The notes beneath the pieces were generated by a model. The model worked only from the letters and a program-made list of their open reading frames with translations. It had not been told where the DNA came from and ran no database searches. A stretch of 64,000 nt of DNA. Origin: Acidimicrobiia bacterium. GTDB lineage: Bacteria > Actinomycetota > Acidimicrobiia > Acidimicrobiales > Aldehydirespiratoraceae. Both the position numbers and the translations under genes were made by a program. Each line of letters opens with the position of its first letter. The first letter of the stretch is position 1. Shown here one piece after another: positions 25,257 through 33,459 of this stretch. Location: the NCBI GenBank assembly GCA_022820805.1, contig JAJEEV010000041.1:62001-126000 (forward strand). Reading direction: 5' to 3'.

Positions 25257-25706
25257 ATGGACCTGCAGACCCTCATTGACCGGGCCGAGATCACGGACCT
25301 GCTCACCCGCTACGCCCGAGCCGTCGACCGCCAGGACTGGGAGCTGTTCCGCAGCGTCTTCACCCCCGACGCCCGCATCGACTACACCCAGGTCGGCGGC
25401 ATCGCCGGCGACCTCGACACCGTCGTCGGCTTCCTGTCAGAGGCCTTGGCCGTGTTCGAGGCCATGCAGCACCTGATCTCCAACATCGACATCGCCATCG
25501 ACGGCGACGAGGCCAAGGTGACGGCCATGGTCTACAACCCGCTGAAGCTGCCGAACACCCCCGTGTGGGCCACCGGCGGCTGGTACCACCACGAACTGGT
25601 CCGCACCGCCGAGGGCTGGAGAAGCCACTCGCTGCTGGAGGAGGCCAGTTGGTTCCACGGCGTCCCCGAGCCCGCCAAGCCCTCCGGCGAGGACCCGGCC
25701 GCATAG
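25257..25706 (+). CDS. Nuclear transport factor 2 / SnoaL-like protein
   Basis: A 149-aa cone-shaped alpha+beta barrel protein. It shows the typical DRAEITDLLTRYARAVDRQDWELFRSVFTPDARIDY start, the middle segment EAMQHLISNIDIAIDGDEAKVTAMVYN, and GGWYHHELVRTAEGWRSHSLLEEASW. Members include small isomerases, cyclases, dehydratases and ligand-binding proteins; no specific reaction is assignable. It precedes a CoA-transferase and a Nudix hydrolase on the same strand. Confidence 0.83.
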   Translation: MDLQTLIDRAEITDLLTRYARAVDRQDWELFRSVFTPDARIDYTQVGGIAGDLDTVVGFLSEALAVFEAMQHLISNIDIAIDGDEAKVTAMVYNPLKLPNTPVWATGGWYHHELVRTAEGWRSHSLLEEASWFHGVPEPAKPSGEDPAA

Positions 25707-25752
25707 GGCCTGCGCACACACCGGCCCGGGACCCCGCAAGGATCGAAGCACA

Positions 25753-26943
25753 GTGCCCGGCCCGCTGCACGGCGTACGCGTCGTCGAGATGTCCGTGGCC
25801 GTGACCGGTCCACTGGCGGTGAGCCTGCTGGTCGATCAGGGCGCCGATGTGGTCAAGGTCGAGGAGCCCGGCTACGGCGACCAGGGCCGCTACGTGGGGG
25901 TTGTTTCCGGCGGGATATCGGCCCTGTTCCAGATGTGCAACCGGGGCAAGCGCTCGATCGCGGTGGACTGCACTGAGCCGAGGGGCCGAGAGATCGTGCT
26001 CGAGCTATGCGCCGGGGCCGACGTGTTCGTGCAGAACATGCGGCCGGGCGTCATCGAGCGTCTGGGGCTCGGCTACGACACCGTCTCGGCCCGCAATCCC
26101 GGCATCGTCTACCTGTCGCTGTCGGGGTTCGGTCCCGACGGCCCCTACTCGCACCGACGGGTGTACGACTCGGTGATCCAGGCCCAGTCCGGGCTGGTGG
26201 GCAACCAGACCGGCATCAACGACGAGTCCCCGCGCTTCCTGCGCCAGGCCGCGGCCGACAAGATCACCGCCTACACCGCCGCGCATGCCGTCACGTCGGC
26301 CCTGTTCGCCCGGGAGCGGGGCGCCGGGGGCCAGCATGTGCAGCTGGCGATGCTCGACGCCGCGGTGGGGTTCCTGTTCGCGGACTCGGCCGCCCATGAA
26401 GTCGCCCTCGACAACGACCAGCGCCACCTGGCCCAGTCCTTCTCGGCTCACCAGCGCGCCATCGCCTTCGCCGACGGTCATGCGGTGGTGGCGGCAGTGA
26501 CCGACTCCGAGTTCCACGGCATGGCCCGGGCCGTCGGGGTGGACTCGTCGGACCCCCGGGTGGCCACGATGACCGACCGCCAGAAGAACCGGCCCCAGAC
26601 GAGCGAGGTCTTCCGGGCAGTGCACGCGGCCGCGGCCACCATGCCCCTGGCCGAGGCGGTGGAAGCGCTAGACCGCCACGAGGTCCCCTTCGGGGTCGTG
26701 CTGGGCGTGGAGGACGTCGCCACCGACCCCCAGGCAGTCCACAACGAGATCTTCACCGAGCACGACCACCCCCACATGGGCCGGATCCGCCAGCCCCGAC
26801 CCGCCCCCCGGTTCTCGGCCACCCCGGCCGAGCTGCGCGAGCCGTCCTCACCCGCCCACGGACAACACACCGACGAGGTGCTCGCAGAGCTGGGGTGGGA
26901 GGATCGGATCGATGAGCTGAGAACCGGCGGCGTGATCAAGTGA
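25753..26943 (+). CDS. CaiB/BaiF (class III) CoA-transferase family protein
   Basis: A 396-aa family III acyl-CoA transferase. It has GVRVVEMSVAVTGPLAVSLLVDQGADVVKVEEPGYGD (1-45), NRGKRSIAVD, ADVFVQNMRPGVIERLGLGYD, YLSLSGFGPDGPY, and the region YDSVIQAQSGL where the catalytic aspartate of the family is expected. GGQHVQLAMLDAAV follows. It transfers CoA between an acyl-CoA and a carboxylic acid; substrates unknown. The start is GTG 25753 after AAGGA. Its stop overlaps the Nudix GTG. Confidence 0.87.
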   Translation: MPGPLHGVRVVEMSVAVTGPLAVSLLVDQGADVVKVEEPGYGDQGRYVGVVSGGISALFQMCNRGKRSIAVDCTEPRGREIVLELCAGADVFVQNMRPGVIERLGLGYDTVSARNPGIVYLSLSGFGPDGPYSHRRVYDSVIQAQSGLVGNQTGINDESPRFLRQAAADKITAYTAAHAVTSALFARERGAGGQHVQLAMLDAAVGFLFADSAAHEVALDNDQRHLAQSFSAHQRAIAFADGHAVVAAVTDSEFHGMARAVGVDSSDPRVATMTDRQKNRPQTSEVFRAVHAAAATMPLAEAVEALDRHEVPFGVVLGVEDVATDPQAVHNEIFTEHDHPHMGRIRQPRPAPRFSATPAELREPSSPAHGQHTDEVLAELGWEDRIDELRTGGVIK

Positions 26944-27719
26944 ACGACTCCACCGGATCTGAGGCTGACAGCCGGAAGCTGGCCGCCTACCAGCGCGAGG
27001 TGCTGCAGTTCGACGAGTGGCGCCAGCAGCTGGAACGCAACGGCGAGGCGCCCGCCATCCCGGCCGCCACGGTGGTCGTGCTGCGAGACGGTCCCGGCGG
27101 CCTCGAGTCGCTGATGCTGCGCAAGAACTCCAGGCTCGCGTTCGGCGGCATGTGGGTGTTCCCCGGCGGCCGCATCGACGACACCGACCATGACGGCACC
27201 GGCGACCTGATCGCGGCCGCCCGCAACGCCGCGGCCCGCGAGGCCGGCGAGGAGGCCGCGATCGTGCTCGACCCGGCGGACCTGGTGCACTTCTCGTACT
27301 GGATCCCGCCGCCGCTGGCGCCCAAGCGCTTCGCCACCTGGTTCTTCGCGGCCGAGGCGCCGTCGCAGGACGTCAGCATCGACGAGGGGGAGATCGTCCA
27401 CCACGAATGGATGACGCCGCAGGGGGCCAGGCGCCGCCGCGACGCCGGTGAGATCGAGTTGATCGCCCCGACCTGGGTCACCCTTCACACCATCGGCCGG
27501 TTCACGACCGTGGCCGGCGCACTGGAGGGTCTCGGCCGGCGGCGCTCCCGCCGCTACGAGACCCGCATCGGGCAGGGCGAGCACGGCCCGGTTTCGCTGT
27601 GGTACGGAGACGCCGGTTACGACACGGCCGATCCGTCGGTACCGGGCCCCCGCCACCGCCTGGAGATCACCCCGGACGGCTACCTGTTCGACGAGTCCGG
27701 CTGCGACGACTCGGGCTAG
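26940..27719 (+). CDS. Nudix hydrolase (NUDT7/NUDT19-like)
   Basis: A 259-aa Nudix-fold protein. FGGMWVFPGGRIDDTD is followed by an interrupted Nudix box ending AARNAAAREAGEEAAI, whose REAGEE glutamates bind the metal. The longer length and insertion are like eukaryotic NUDT7/NUDT19-type acyl-CoA diphosphatases. The overlap with an acyl-CoA transferase gene supports a CoA-ester role, such as removing unwanted acyl-CoA, but this is inference. It converges with, and overlaps by 4 nt, the alpha/beta hydrolase gene. Confidence 0.85.
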   Translation: MNDSTGSEADSRKLAAYQREVLQFDEWRQQLERNGEAPAIPAATVVVLRDGPGGLESLMLRKNSRLAFGGMWVFPGGRIDDTDHDGTGDLIAAARNAAAREAGEEAAIVLDPADLVHFSYWIPPPLAPKRFATWFFAAEAPSQDVSIDEGEIVHHEWMTPQGARRRRDAGEIELIAPTWVTLHTIGRFTTVAGALEGLGRRRSRRYETRIGQGEHGPVSLWYGDAGYDTADPSVPGPRHRLEITPDGYLFDESGCDDSG

Positions 27720-28621
27720 CCGGCCACCGGCCGGGCCAGCAGGTCCTCGATCAGCGCGACGAGCTCCAGGGGCCTGTCGCCCTGGATGGAATGGCCGGCG
27801 CCGTCGACCACCACATGGACGGTGCCGGGAAGCCGCCGCATCCACTCGGCCACATCGGCGTCGTCGATCACGCTCCAGGCCCCGCCCTGCCACAGCGCGG
27901 TCGGCGCCGAGACGCCCGAGACCTTGTCCCACAGACCGTCGAACGCGATCTCCGCTCCCCCGCCGTCCTTCCAGTCCCGTATCCGGTCGTAGTTCCAGGT
28001 CCAGCGACCCTCCTCGGATTCGTGGGCGTTGTGGAGCACGCCCCGGCGAAGCGACGACTCGCTGCGGGTCGGGTTGTGCTTCATGGTGCGTTCCAGGATC
28101 GCCTCGAAGCTGTCGAAGTGCTCGGGGCCGTCGATGAAGGCGATGATGGGCTCGGCCTTCTTGTGGTCGGTGCCCGGCGTCACGTCCACGATCCCCAGCC
28201 GCGGCACGAGATGGCCATGATCGGCGGCGAGGCAGATGGCGGTCAGGCCGCCAAGGGACATTCCCACCACGGCCTGGGCGGAGGGGGCCAGCGCCTCCAC
28301 CGCCACGGCCAGGTCGCCGGCCATCGAGACCGGCCCGTAGTCGTGGGCCGGCCGGTGGTCCGAGTGCCCGTGGCCGGGCAGGTCCACGGCGAGCAGCGGC
28401 CTCCCCAGCGCCAGCGCCACCGTGTCCCAGGTGTGCGCGTTCTGGGCCCCGCCGTGCACGAGAACCAGCTCGGGCTCGGCCGTGCCCCACACCAGCGCCG
28501 ACAATCGAAGTCCCGACGGCAGCGCCACCGACTCCCGGCGGACCGTGGGCGGACCGGACCACTCGATCCCGTACTCGGCCGCGTTCTCTGCGAGCAGCCC
28601 GAACTCGTCGTAATCGACCAT
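27716..28621 (-). CDS. Alpha/beta hydrolase
   Basis: A 301-aa alpha/beta-fold hydrolase. LVLVHGGAQNAHTWD carries the oxyanion HGG, GMSLGGLTAICLA contains the nucleophile Ser, and GAGHSIQGDRPLELV contains the catalytic His; the Asp is probably in the WSVIDDADV region. It may hydrolyse an ester or C-C bond. It stands as a single leaderless gene. Substrate unknown. Confidence 0.85.
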   Translation of the reverse strand: MVDYDEFGLLAENAAEYGIEWSGPPTVRRESVALPSGLRLSALVWGTAEPELVLVHGGAQNAHTWDTVALALGRPLLAVDLPGHGHSDHRPAHDYGPVSMAGDLAVAVEALAPSAQAVVGMSLGGLTAICLAADHGHLVPRLGIVDVTPGTDHKKAEPIIAFIDGPEHFDSFEAILERTMKHNPTRSESSLRRGVLHNAHESEEGRWTWNYDRIRDWKDGGGAEIAFDGLWDKVSGVSAPTALWQGGAWSVIDDADVAEWMRRLPGTVHVVVDGAGHSIQGDRPLELVALIEDLLARPVAG

Positions 28622-28627
28622 CCAGCG

Positions 28628-28633
28628 ATCCTA
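28628..28633 (-). promoter_or_regulatory. -10 box (TAGGAT) of leaderless alpha/beta hydrolase
   Basis: TAGGAT lies 6 nt before the ATG at 28621 on the minus strand. Confidence 0.55.
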
Positions 28634-28660
28634 GAGGCCGAGCGGTGGGTCCGACTCCAG

Positions 28661-28719
28661 CTCATACGGGCGAGGCCGTGGCCCGAGCGGCCCGTGAGCG
28701 CAGCGAACAAGAGCGGGAG
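28661..28719 (-). repeat. Dispersed 60-bp repeat, copy 2
   Basis: Reverse-complement copy of 7443-7502 with one base missing. It lies between the promoter of the hydrolase and the 3' end of the ABC permease gene. Confidence 0.75.
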
Positions 28720-28721
28720 TG

Positions 28722-29534
28722 CTAAACAGCCTGGGCGCGGCTCCGGCGGCGGGATGTCCGGCCGGAGGTCACGGGCGGGTCCCAGCTGAACCGCCACGCA
28801 GCCACCGCGGCGCCCGCCACCAGCCACAGGGCCAGCACTCCCAGCCGGTGCCACTCGATGGCCGGAGCCGCCGAGAACGGGTTCATGGCCTCGCCGAAGG
28901 CCAGGCCGAAGTGCTTGAGCGGGAAGATGTCCCCGAGCAGGTCCAGCCAGCTCGGCGTCTCGCTGCCGAACGGAACGAAGATGTTGGAGATGAACGCCAT
29001 CGGCAGCAGCGTGGCGTTGGCTATCGGTACGGCCATGGACACCGACCGGGCCAGCGAGGCCAACCCAAGGCCGAGCGCGGCGAACGAGGCCGAACCTACC
29101 GCGAAGGTCAGGAGCATGGCCGGCACCTTGGCCGCCTCGACGTTCACCCCGTAGGCGACCACGCCGAGCACGACCATGGCGGCGACTCCCAGCGCCGCGA
29201 TCCACACCGCCGACACCACCACGCCGCCCAGGTAGGCCCGGCGCGGCATGGGCGTGCCCCTGACCCGCTTGAGGATGCCGAGCTCGCGGCGGCTGGCCAG
29301 GTTGATGCCGATGCCGGTGTAGGTGGACGACGCCGCCGCGAACACGGCCAGGCCCGGCGTGTAGAACTGGCTGCTGTTGACCCGGCCGTACACCGTGTCG
29401 AAGGCGTCGTTGCCGAAGATGGCGGTGAACAGCACCAGCATCAGGATCGGGAACACCAGGGTGAAGAAGGCGGCCACCGGGGTGCGCCAGAAGATCCGGT
29501 TCTGGTGGCGTGCGGCCCGCCAGAGCGACCTCAT
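28722..29534 (-). CDS. ABC-2 type transporter permease
   Basis: A 270-aa membrane protein with six hydrophobic segments of the ABC-2 export type (daunorubicin-resistance DrrB-like). FWRTPVAAFFTLVFPILMLVLFTAIFG is the first helix region. It has the conserved cytoplasmic segment SRRELGILKRVRGTPMPRRAYLGG and the later FIPFGSE-like part (NIFVPFGSETPSWL). Its start overlaps the upstream ATPase stop by 4 nt (ATGA), so the two form one exporter. Substrate unknown. Confidence 0.88.
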   Translation of the reverse strand: MRSLWRAARHQNRIFWRTPVAAFFTLVFPILMLVLFTAIFGNDAFDTVYGRVNSSQFYTPGLAVFAAASSTYTGIGINLASRRELGILKRVRGTPMPRRAYLGGVVVSAVWIAALGVAAMVVLGVVAYGVNVEAAKVPAMLLTFAVGSASFAALGLGLASLARSVSMAVPIANATLLPMAFISNIFVPFGSETPSWLDLLGDIFPLKHFGLAFGEAMNPFSAAPAIEWHRLGVLALWLVAGAAVAAWRFSWDPPVTSGRTSRRRSRAQAV

Positions 29535-30466
29535 GAGCCGGCGTCCGCCTCGCCGAGGCTGTCGTCGCCTTCAACGAGTCCCAGATAGACGTCCTCGAGG
29601 CTCGGGCTCGAGACGGTCAGTCCCTCCAGCTCGATCCCCCGCTGGGCGGCCCATGTCGTGAGGTGGGCGAGGTCAGCGGTGGGAGTGTCGGTGGTGATCT
29701 CCACATGGCGGCCCCGCCCGACGATCTCTCCCGACACCGGGGCGAGCAGGTCCGGCACCGGCTCGACCCTGTCGGGCACGGCGAACCGGATCAGCGCCGA
29801 TCCGGCCGTGGCCCTCAGCTCCGCCGGTGTGCCCTCGGCCACGATCCGGCCCTTGGCCAGCACGGCCACCCGGTCGGCCAGGTGCTCGGCCTCGTCGAGG
29901 TAGTGGGTGGTGAGCAGCACGGCCCGCTGCTCCGACGCGAGCCTCTCGACCAGCTCCCAGCCCCGCCGCCGGGCCGCAGGGTCGAAGCCGGTGGTCGGCT
30001 CGTCCAGGAACACCACGTCGGGGTCGCCGGCCAGCCCGAGAGCCATGTCGATGCGCCGCTGCTGACCTCCCGACAGGGTGGAGATGCGGGCATCGGCCTT
30101 CTCGCCCAGCTCCACCAGCTCGATCAGTTCGGGGGCTGGGACCGGCCGCGAGTAGGCCGCGCCGTAGAAGTCGATGGCCTCGCGCACCGTCAGCTCCGGG
30201 TCGATGCCCGAGGTCTGCAGCACGATGCCGATGCGGTCGCGGAACGACGGAGGCGCAGCGGCCGGGTCGGTGTCCAGCACCCGCACCGTGCCCGAACTCC
30301 GGCTGCGGTGCCCCTCCAGGATCTCGACGATGGTCGACTTGCCCGCGCCGTTGGGGCCCAGCAGGGCGAACACCTCACCCCGCTCAACCTCGAACGACAC
30401 GCCGTCCACGGCCCGTACCGCGCCGTAGTCCTTCACGAGATCGCTGACGGCTACCGCCGGGCTCAC
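29531..30466 (-). CDS. ABC transporter ATP-binding protein (DrrA-like exporter)
   Basis: A 311-aa ATPase. Walker A is GPNGAGKST, the signature motif is LSGGQQRRIDMALGLAGDPDVVFLDEPTTGFDP (signature plus Walker B), and the H-loop is LLTTHYLDEAEHLADRV. A C-terminal extension of about 90 residues is typical of drug-export ATPases. I chose GTG 30466 because a TAGCGT box lies 8 nt upstream; ATG 30493, nine codons longer, with TATCGT 5 nt upstream, is a close alternative. It forms an exporter with the downstream permease. Confidence 0.88.
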   Translation of the reverse strand: MSPAVAVSDLVKDYGAVRAVDGVSFEVERGEVFALLGPNGAGKSTIVEILEGHRSRSSGTVRVLDTDPAAAPPSFRDRIGIVLQTSGIDPELTVREAIDFYGAAYSRPVPAPELIELVELGEKADARISTLSGGQQRRIDMALGLAGDPDVVFLDEPTTGFDPAARRRGWELVERLASEQRAVLLTTHYLDEAEHLADRVAVLAKGRIVAEGTPAELRATAGSALIRFAVPDRVEPVPDLLAPVSGEIVGRGRHVEITTDTPTADLAHLTTWAAQRGIELEGLTVSSPSLEDVYLGLVEGDDSLGEADAGS

Positions 30467-30474
30467 GGTCGCGC

Positions 30475-30480
30475 ACGCTA
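30475..30480 (-). promoter_or_regulatory. -10 box (TAGCGT) of leaderless ABC ATPase gene
   Basis: TAGCGT lies 8 nt before the GTG at 30466 on the minus strand. A second candidate, TATCGT, lies 5 nt before the ATG at 30493. Confidence 0.4.
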
Positions 30481-30527
30481 TCAGCGGCTCCATCGGGCAC
30501 GATATGGGGGTGAGGCCGTTGCCGGGC

Positions 30528-30899
30528 ATGGTTCCAATCGCCGAGTACGCCAGCCGCTGGGAGGCCAACGTGGCCGCAGCCCGGCTCAAGGACGCGGGGT
30601 ACGAGGCGGCCGTGCTCGTGGATCCCGCCACCGAGGTCGCTCCCCATCACGTCACCGACCGCCTCGCCGTGCTGGTCGTGCGCACCGAGGCCGCCGATCC
30701 CGCGGCCGAGCTTCTCGGCCTCGAGCGACCCGATGTGGAGGCTGAGCACCTCGACGCTGCCTTCCACCAGCGCCGGTTCGCGGATCGCCCGGCCTGGGTG
30801 CGCTACCTGACCTGGGCCCTGATCATCGCCATCCCCGGACCGATCGCCATCGCGGGCCTGTTGCTGCTCTGGACCGTGCTGCGCAGCATGTTCCCATGA
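30528..30899 (+). CDS. DUF2007-like signal-transducing protein with C-terminal membrane helix
   Basis: A 123-aa protein. VPIAEYASRWEANVAAARLKDAGYEAAVLVDPA resembles the DUF2007 (GlnB-like ferredoxin fold) start, and RLAVLVVRTEAADPAAELLG matches its second half. The C-terminus has one membrane helix (LTWALIIAIPGPIAIAGLLLLWTVL). The start at 30528 follows the family's usual N-terminus; ATG 30504 is in frame upstream. Function unknown. Divergent from the ABC exporter. Confidence 0.7.
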   Translation: MVPIAEYASRWEANVAAARLKDAGYEAAVLVDPATEVAPHHVTDRLAVLVVRTEAADPAAELLGLERPDVEAEHLDAAFHQRRFADRPAWVRYLTWALIIAIPGPIAIAGLLLLWTVLRSMFP

Positions 30900-30946
30900 C
30901 CCGTGCATCGACCTCCGGGGCCTCCTGGCACCCGCAGCTGCCGCCG

Positions 30947-30952
30947 TAGGAT
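30947..30952 (+). promoter_or_regulatory. -10 box (TAGGAT) of P450 gene
   Basis: TAGGAT lies 9 nt before the ATG at 30962, at the long end of the leaderless spacing seen here. Confidence 0.45.
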
Positions 30953-30961
30953 GACCCGGCG

Positions 30962-32176
30962 ATGACGATCAAGCCAATCGATCCCCGGCCCCTCGACATC
31001 CTCGACGGCGACTTCTACGTCAACGACCCCTACTCCCGCTACGCCTGGCTGCGGGAGAACTCGCCGTGCCACTGGGACGACATCAACGAGCTGTGGGTGC
31101 TCACCCGTTACGACGACATCGTCGAAGTCGAGACCAACAAGCAGCTGTTCATCAGCTCCGACAGGGAGAAGGGCGGCTACCGGCCCAACCTCCCGGCCGA
31201 CCAGTCGATCATCGGCACCGACGACCCCCTGCACCAGGCCCGCCGCTCACTGGTGTCGCGCCGTTTCACCCCCAGGGCCGTGCAACAGTGGCGGGACCAT
31301 GTCACCGAGACCGTCGACGGCCTGCTCGACCCGGTGATCGAGCGGGGCCGCGCCCAGATCGTGGACGAGTTGGCCGCTCCCCTTCCGGCCAAGATGATCG
31401 GCCTGCTGCTCGGCTACGACGACGACCTGTGGCCCAAGCTGAAGCACTGGTCGGAGGCGTCCATCGCCACCGGCGGCGGTCCCCGGTACCGCAGCCCCGA
31501 AGGCGTCGAGGCCGTTCTGGAGTTCGCGGTGGCCTGCACCGAGCTGTACACCGCCAAGCAGGGATGCCCGGCCGGTGACCTGATGTCGCGCTGGATCGAG
31601 GCGGAATCCGACGGAGGCGGAATGGTGGGCGGCTCGCCGTTCGGCTTGGACCAGATCGTCTCCGACTCGCTGCTGGTACTCGACGGCGGGGCGGAGACGA
31701 CCCGAACCGTGATCGCCCGCACCCTTCTGGACCTGGCCGACCGGCCCGATGCCTGGGCCACACTCAAGGCGGGAGCCGATCTGGAGGTCGCAGTCGAGGA
31801 GTTCATCCGCTGGGTCACTCCCATCCACAACATGTGCCGCACGACCACCGCCGACACCGAGATCGCGGGCCAGACGGTCCGAATGGGACAGCAGTTGGTC
31901 ATGATGTACCCGTCGGCCAACCGCGATCCGGAGCACTTCACGGATCCCGAGACGTACGACGTCACCCGCAGCCCCAACAACCACATCGCCTTCGGCTTCG
32001 GCACCCACTTCTGCCTGGGAGCGGCGCTGGCCCGCCTGGAGATCCAGGTCTTCTTCGAGCGGCTGCTCCAGCGGGTGGACCACATCGAGCGCATCGAGGG
32101 AACCCCTCAGGTGGAGATGCCCAACGCCTTCGTCCACGGGCTGCTCGAGGCCCACCTAGCCTTCACCCCTGCCTGA
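30962..32176 (+). CDS. Cytochrome P450
   Basis: A 404-aa soluble bacterial class I P450. The I-helix oxygen-activation motif is GGAETTR (242-248), the K-helix ExxR pair is E280-R283, and the heme-binding loop FGFGTHFCLGAALARLE has the cysteine ligand at C351. DDPLHQARRSLVSRRFTPRAV is the C-helix region. It would need a ferredoxin and reductase, which are not adjacent. An SDR follows 35 bp downstream, so oxidation of an alcohol product is plausible; substrate unknown. Confidence 0.93.
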   Translation: MTIKPIDPRPLDILDGDFYVNDPYSRYAWLRENSPCHWDDINELWVLTRYDDIVEVETNKQLFISSDREKGGYRPNLPADQSIIGTDDPLHQARRSLVSRRFTPRAVQQWRDHVTETVDGLLDPVIERGRAQIVDELAAPLPAKMIGLLLGYDDDLWPKLKHWSEASIATGGGPRYRSPEGVEAVLEFAVACTELYTAKQGCPAGDLMSRWIEAESDGGGMVGGSPFGLDQIVSDSLLVLDGGAETTRTVIARTLLDLADRPDAWATLKAGADLEVAVEEFIRWVTPIHNMCRTTTADTEIAGQTVRMGQQLVMMYPSANRDPEHFTDPETYDVTRSPNNHIAFGFGTHFCLGAALARLEIQVFFERLLQRVDHIERIEGTPQVEMPNAFVHGLLEAHLAFTPA

Positions 32177-32211
32177 TCGGCCACACTCGCGAGACTGCAA
32201 GGAGTCGCACC

Positions 32212-33039
32212 GTGCCCGCATCCTCGTCGAACCTGTTCAGCTACGCCGGCAAGAAGGTGGTGCTCACCGGGGGCGCCAGCGGTGTCGGCGCGGCCGCCAC
32301 CGAGCTGCTGGCCGAGGCGGGCTGCACCGACCTCACCGTGCTCGACCGCAACGAGCCCACAGGTCCGGCCACTGCCTATGTGGCCGCCGACCTCAGCGAC
32401 CCCGACTCGATCGATGCGGCCTGCGAGGCCATCGGGGGCGGCGTGGACGTTCTGTTCAACAATGCGGGCGTGGCCGGGGTCCATTCCTCGGACTTCGTGA
32501 TGCGGGTCAACTACCTGGGGCTGCGCCGCCTTAGCGAGGGCCTGCTGCCCACCATGAACCGGGGTGGCGCCATCGTCAACACCGCGTCGGTGGCCGGCCA
32601 GCGCTGGCCCCAGCATCTGGCCGAGATCTCCAAGCTGATCGCGGTCGACGGCTGGGACGACGCCCTGGCCTGGATCGCGGACCACGGCGAGCTGATCGAT
32701 CCAGCGCCCTACGAGTTCTCCAAGGAGGTGGCCCAGGTGTGGACCATGCACGGCTCGCGCCGCAGCTACCTCGACTACGGAGTGCGCACCAACAGCGTCT
32801 GCCCGGGCGTGATCGACACTCCCCTGCTGCACGACTTCCGCCGCCACATGACCGAGCAGGTCATCGACTGGATGGTCGACCAGTCGGCGGGGATCCTCAC
32901 GCCCGCCGACATCGCCCGCACCCTGGTGATGCTCGGCACGGACGCCAGCGCGGCCATGAACGGCCACAACATGGTCGCCGACCACGGGTTCATGGCCTGG
33001 TTCACCACCAACCAGGTCGACTTCGCCGGGCTGGGCTGA
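32212..33039 (+). CDS. SDR, 3-alpha-hydroxysteroid dehydrogenase/carbonyl reductase-like
   Basis: A 275-aa short-chain dehydrogenase with TGGASGVGAAATELLAEAG at the N-terminus and NNAGVAG in the middle. The catalytic segment has a long insertion between the Ser (VNTASVAGQRW) and the YxxxK motif (PYEFSKE), about 40 residues apart. This is the layout of 3-alpha-hydroxysteroid dehydrogenase/carbonyl reductases. The start GTG at 32212 follows AAGGAG by 7 nt. It is probably co-transcribed with the P450, suggesting terpenoid or steroid-like substrates, which is inference. Confidence 0.83.
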   Translation: MPASSSNLFSYAGKKVVLTGGASGVGAAATELLAEAGCTDLTVLDRNEPTGPATAYVAADLSDPDSIDAACEAIGGGVDVLFNNAGVAGVHSSDFVMRVNYLGLRRLSEGLLPTMNRGGAIVNTASVAGQRWPQHLAEISKLIAVDGWDDALAWIADHGELIDPAPYEFSKEVAQVWTMHGSRRSYLDYGVRTNSVCPGVIDTPLLHDFRRHMTEQVIDWMVDQSAGILTPADIARTLVMLGTDASAAMNGHNMVADHGFMAWFTTNQVDFAGLG

Positions 33040-33067
33040 GCCCGGCACCCAGCCGCCCGCGCTCGCT

Positions 33068-33457
33068 CTAAGCGTCGTACTGGCGGAGCTCGACCTCGTT
33101 GCCGTCGGGGTCGCGGACGTAGACGGCCGAGCCCCAGCCCCGGGCTCCGAAGACCCGCGGCGCCCGGCGCACCAGCTCCACGTCGTCCTGCGCCACGATC
33201 GACTCCACGTCGCCGGTGACCCAGACCGCGAAGTGGTTGAGGTTCTCCCCGCTGCGCTCGGTCTCGAAGAGGTCGATGATGGTGCCCTCGTCGATGCGGA
33301 CCGACACGAACGGAGCCTCGCCCGCCTTCCACTCGTCGTACCGCTCCGGCTCGAGCCCGAGCCGGTCGCAGTACCAGCGCATCGACCGCTCGGCGTCGGC
33401 CACGTTCAACACGATGTGGTCCAGCCCCCGCACCCTCGCCGGGGACCCGCCGGCCAT
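33068..33457 (-). CDS. VOC-family (glyoxalase-fold) protein
   Basis: A 129-aa single vicinal-oxygen-chelate domain: RVRGLDHIVLNVADAERSMRWYCDRLGLEPE, then NLNHFAVWVTGDVESIVAQ, and AVYVRDPDGNEVELRQYD. The His in LDHIV, His in NLNHFAV and Glu in VELRQ are the expected metal ligands. It lies 2 bp after the carboxymuconolactone decarboxylase-family gene. Reaction unknown. Confidence 0.83.
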   Translation of the reverse strand: MAGGSPARVRGLDHIVLNVADAERSMRWYCDRLGLEPERYDEWKAGEAPFVSVRIDEGTIIDLFETERSGENLNHFAVWVTGDVESIVAQDDVELVRRAPRVFGARGWGSAVYVRDPDGNEVELRQYDA

Positions 33458-33459
33458 GG

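Noticed and set aside
26478-28562. Minus-strand frame of 694 codons
   Set aside because: It is antisense to the CoA-transferase and Nudix genes and lacks any motif.
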